Shown: in pieces, positions 24,497-26,487 of the stretch
Numbering within the stretch: position 1 is the first letter of the stretch
How the letters are laid out: every line of letters starts with the position of its first letter
DNA from: Pseudomonadota bacterium
GTDB taxonomy: Bacteria; Pseudomonadota; Alphaproteobacteria; Rhizobiales; Xanthobacteraceae
NCBI GenBank assembly: GCA_023449855.1
Contig: JAEXHR010000273.1
Span: forward strand, 1-26,487
DNA length: 26,487 nt
Direction of reading: 5' to 3'
The notes under the pieces: generated by a model
Seen by the model: the letters and a program-made list of their open reading frames with translations, nothing else
The model's database searches: none
Told to the model about the DNA's origin: nothing
Translations under genes and position numbers: made by a program

Positions 24497-24651
24497 GAGA
24501 AAAATCCTTCCGAATGTTCCGATAATGTATGTCGCGGCGCTTTTAGGCGGGTGCGGCAGCAGCGGCAAGGCCGTGCCGGTTCCAATGCTGGAAGGAGGCT
24601 TGTATCCGGCCGCCTCTGGCGACAAATTGAGGGTCAATAAGGAGTGCTTGA

Positions 24652-25740
24652 GTGGCACATCACGATCCGATCGGCCTGATTTCGCCGCGAGCCGGGCTCG
24701 CGCAGCTCAATGAACGTTCACGCGAGATTTTTAGGCAAATCGTCGAAAGCTACCTTGCCACCGGCGAGCCGGTGGGATCGCGCAACATTTCCCGCCTGAT
24801 CACGGTGCCGCTGTCGCCGGCCTCGGTCCGCAATGTCATGTCGGACCTGGAACAGCTCGGCCTGATCTACGCTCCGCATACCTCTGCCGGCCGGCTGCCC
24901 ACCGAACTCGGCCTCCGCTTTTTCGTCGATGCCCTGATGCAGGTTGGCGATATCACCGAGCCGGAGCGCGCCTCCATCCAGCAGCAACTTTCGTCCGTGG
25001 GCCGTTCGCAATCGGTGGAAGCTGCGATCGGCGAGGCGCTGACGCAGCTCTCGGGTCTCAGCCGCGCCGCGGCCGTGGTGCTGACCGCGAAATCGAATGT
25101 GCGCCTGAAGCATATCGAATTCGTCCGTCTGGAGCCGGACAAGGCGCTTGTCGTCCTGGTCGCAGAAGATGGTCAGGTTGAAAACCGCGTGCTGACCCTG
25201 CAGCCCGGCGTGCCGTCCTCGGCGCTCACCGAGGCCTCGAATTTTCTCAACGCCCGCATTCGTGGCCGCACGCTGGCCGAAGCCCGGCTCGAGCTCGAAA
25301 CCGCGCTGGGCCAGAGCAGGGTGGAACTTGATCAGCTCACGCAGAAGGTGATCGCCGCCGGTCTCGCCAGCTGGTCCGGCGGGAATGGCGACGATCGCCA
25401 GCTCATCGTACGCGGCCAGGCCAATCTGCTTGAGGATCTGCATGCGCTGGAGGATCTCGAACGCGTCCGCCTGCTGTTCGAGGATCTGGAGACCAAGCGC
25501 GAGGTGATCGATCTGCTCGGCCGCGCCGAAAATGCCGAGGGCGTCCGCATCTTCATCGGTTCCGAGAACAAGCTGTTCTCTCTGTCCGGTTCCTCAACGA
25601 TCATCGCGCCCTATAGCGATGGCGCCGGCCATATCGTCGGCGTCCTCGGCGTGATCGGGCCGACAAGGCTCAATTATGCGCGGGTGATCCCCATGGTGGA
25701 TTACGCGGCCCGCGTCGTCAGTCGCATGCTGGGGGGCTGA
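24652..25740 (+). CDS. hrcA: Heat-inducible transcription repressor HrcA
   Basis: HrcA binds CIRCE elements (usually before groESL or dnaK) and represses them, assisted by GroEL. The 362-residue product has an N-terminal winged helix (about 15-80; SREIFRQIVESYLATGEPVGSRNISR, LSPASVRNVMSDLEQLGLI, HTSAGRLPTELG). GAF-like and dimerisation regions follow (about 110-340), with the end IGPTRLNYARVIPMVDYAARVVSRML. The start is GTG at 24652, with an AAGGAG site seven bases upstream. No CIRCE is seen within this window, so its targets lie elsewhere. It is followed by a terminator-like hairpin and grpE. Confidence 0.98.
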   Translation: MAHHDPIGLISPRAGLAQLNERSREIFRQIVESYLATGEPVGSRNISRLITVPLSPASVRNVMSDLEQLGLIYAPHTSAGRLPTELGLRFFVDALMQVGDITEPERASIQQQLSSVGRSQSVEAAIGEALTQLSGLSRAAAVVLTAKSNVRLKHIEFVRLEPDKALVVLVAEDGQVENRVLTLQPGVPSSALTEASNFLNARIRGRTLAEARLELETALGQSRVELDQLTQKVIAAGLASWSGGNGDDRQLIVRGQANLLEDLHALEDLERVRLLFEDLETKREVIDLLGRAENAEGVRIFIGSENKLFSLSGSSTIIAPYSDGAGHIVGVLGVIGPTRLNYARVIPMVDYAARVVSRMLGG

Positions 25741-25774
25741 TCGGCCTCAAAACGGCCTGATCAGCTTGATTTTT
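25737..25774 (+). terminator. Intrinsic terminator overlapping the hrcA stop codon
   Basis: CTGATCGGCC (25737-25746) pairs with GGCC-T-GATCAG (25754-25764; one bulged T) around a 7-base loop TCAAAAC. A T-run follows five bases after the stem (25770-25774). The hrcA TGA (25738-25740) lies in the left stem. This suggests that hrcA and grpE are at least partly separate transcripts. Confidence 0.65.
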
Positions 25775-25794
25775 GCGCGGCAAACCAACATATC
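25765..25794 (+). promoter_or_regulatory. Possible RpoH-type promoter of grpE
   Basis: CTTGAT (25765-25770) and CATATC (25789-25794) are separated by 18 bases. They resemble the alphaproteobacterial heat-shock sigma pattern (CTTGAA, then C-rich TAT box). The -35 element overlaps the tail of the hrcA terminator. The assignment is by eye only. Confidence 0.3.
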
Positions 25795-25842
25795 CCGCCC
25801 AGCAATCCCATCAATTCGGCGTGTTTTCGAGAAGGCAGTGTC

Positions 25843-26439
25843 ATGACTGAAGCTAACGGGCAGAACGACAACCACGACAAGACGGCAGCGGCCGCCGAGC
25901 CAGTGGTCTCGAAGCCTTATGTCATGCCGGACGATCCGGAACCGAATTCGGTCGAGGCGCTGACCAAGGAAGCCGCGGAATCGCGTGATCGCATGCTGCG
26001 TACGCTGGCCGAGATGGAAAATCTGCGCAAGCGGACCCAGAAGGAAGTCGCCGACGCTCGCACCTATGGCGTGTCCAAATTCGCCGGTGACATCGTCGAT
26101 ATCGCCGACAATCTGCAGCGCGCCATCGATGCCGTGCCGGCCGATGCCAAGGCGGCGGCCGATCCCGGCCTGAAGGCGCTGCTCGAAGGCGTCGAGCTCA
26201 CCGAGCGCTCGCTGCTCAATGCGCTTGAAAAGCATGGCGTGAAGAAGATCGATCCGACTGGCGAGAAGTTCGATCCGAACTTCCATCAGGCCATGTACGA
26301 AGTGCCGGATGCGTCGGTGCCGGCGGGCACCGTGGTACAGGTCGTGCAGGCCGGCTACACCATCGGCGAGCGCGTATTGCGCCCCGCACTGGTCGGTGTG
26401 TCGAAGGGTGGCGCAAAGGCGGCACCGGCTTCTGAATAA
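25843..26439 (+). CDS. grpE: DnaK nucleotide exchange factor GrpE
   Basis: GrpE releases ADP from DnaK and also acts as a thermosensor of the DnaK system. The 198-residue product has a disordered N terminus (about 1-38), the long dimerising helix (about 40-95; SRDRMLRTLAEMENLRKRTQKEVADARTYGVSKFAGDIVDIADNLQRAI) and a C-terminal beta domain. That domain shows KIDPTGEKFDPNFHQAMYEVPD and VVQAGYTIGERVLRPALVGVS, the family signature. The ATG has GAGAAGG seven bases upstream. It follows hrcA after 102 bases, the common hrcA-grpE order. dnaK is not within the window. Confidence 0.98.
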   Translation: MTEANGQNDNHDKTAAAAEPVVSKPYVMPDDPEPNSVEALTKEAAESRDRMLRTLAEMENLRKRTQKEVADARTYGVSKFAGDIVDIADNLQRAIDAVPADAKAAADPGLKALLEGVELTERSLLNALEKHGVKKIDPTGEKFDPNFHQAMYEVPDASVPAGTVVQVVQAGYTIGERVLRPALVGVSKGGAKAAPASE

Positions 26440-26465
26440 AACTCGCACTGTCATCGCCCGGCCGT

Positions 26466-26481
26466 GCGCGCAATTGCGCGC
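26466..26481. repeat. Perfect palindrome at the window end, possible start of another repeat
   Basis: GCGCGC-AATT-GCGCGC is a perfect 16-base palindrome 27 bases after the grpE stop. The surrounding TGTCATCGCCCGGCC resembles dispersed intergenic repeats common in this family of bacteria, but the window ends at 26487 and no second copy is present here. Confidence 0.3.
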
Positions 26482-26487
26482 TAGGAC

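Noticed and set aside
24639..24654. CIRCE operator at the hrcA start
   Set aside because: GAGTGCTTG resembles the right half-site GAGTGCTAA, but no TTAGCACTC lies nine bases upstream; the match falls in the ribosome-site region.
24497..24658. 54-residue N-terminal extension of rph
   Set aside because: The extension has no RNase PH similarity, overlaps hrcA, and a strong ribosome site supports the start at 24496.

Overview
The window is a chromosomal housekeeping region of an alphaproteobacterium, most likely Bradyrhizobiaceae/Nitrobacteraceae (Bradyrhizobium, Rhodopseudomonas, Afipia, Tardiphaga type). This rests on the gene content and order (secB, Tim44-like, mltA, smr, hslU/hslV, his cluster, coaA, then rsmI/yraN/gshB, then hemW/rdgB/rph diverging from hrcA/grpE), the GC-rich coding sequence and the style of the proteins. 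Genus cannot be fixed by eye. I see no phage, insertion sequence with a transposase, CRISPR array, tRNA or rRNA.

Layout. 1-4160: secB on the minus strand, a 426-base gap, then a plus-strand run Tim44-like - mltA - smr (envelope protein, lytic transglycosylase, Smr nuclease). 4166-6039: minus-strand hslV-hslU protease operon. 6351-11003: plus-strand histidine block hisB - DUF2628 membrane protein - hisH - hisA - hisF - hisE, followed by pantothenate kinase coaA; several joints are ATGA/GTGA overlaps. 11099-16702: minus-strand series yifB/comM, a small exported protein, a hybrid sensor kinase, and an OlsB-like N-acyltransferase. 16875-17909: a PAS-GGDEF diguanylate cyclase. 17999-20306: minus-strand rsmI-yraN-gshB, divergent from a lipoprotein of the LpoA/periplasmic-binding type (20506-21726), an arrangement like rsmI/lpoA/yraN of E. 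coli. 21871-24496: minus-strand rph-rdgB-hemW, divergent from hrcA-grpE (24652-26439).

The most unusual content is not a gene. Six intergenic palindromic elements of about 83-112 bases carry terminal GTAG...CTAC and fall into three sequence families with two copies each. Each is a pair of inverted hairpins, the architecture of REP/BIME repeats mobilised by TnpA-REP (RAYT) proteins. In the C family and in the arms of the B family the two mates are clearly in opposite orientation, and the B pair shows compensatory base changes in one hairpin tip. Smaller points of interest are a terminator that overlaps the hrcA stop codon with a heat-shock-like promoter for grpE just behind it, a 21-base tandem duplication that contains the hemW stop codon, a possible small lipoprotein ORF between rph and hrcA, and a hybrid kinase with a degenerate first receiver.

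The genes otherwise read as intact, with no clear frameshift or pseudogene. Promoters are only weakly recognisable by eye and are given low confidence.
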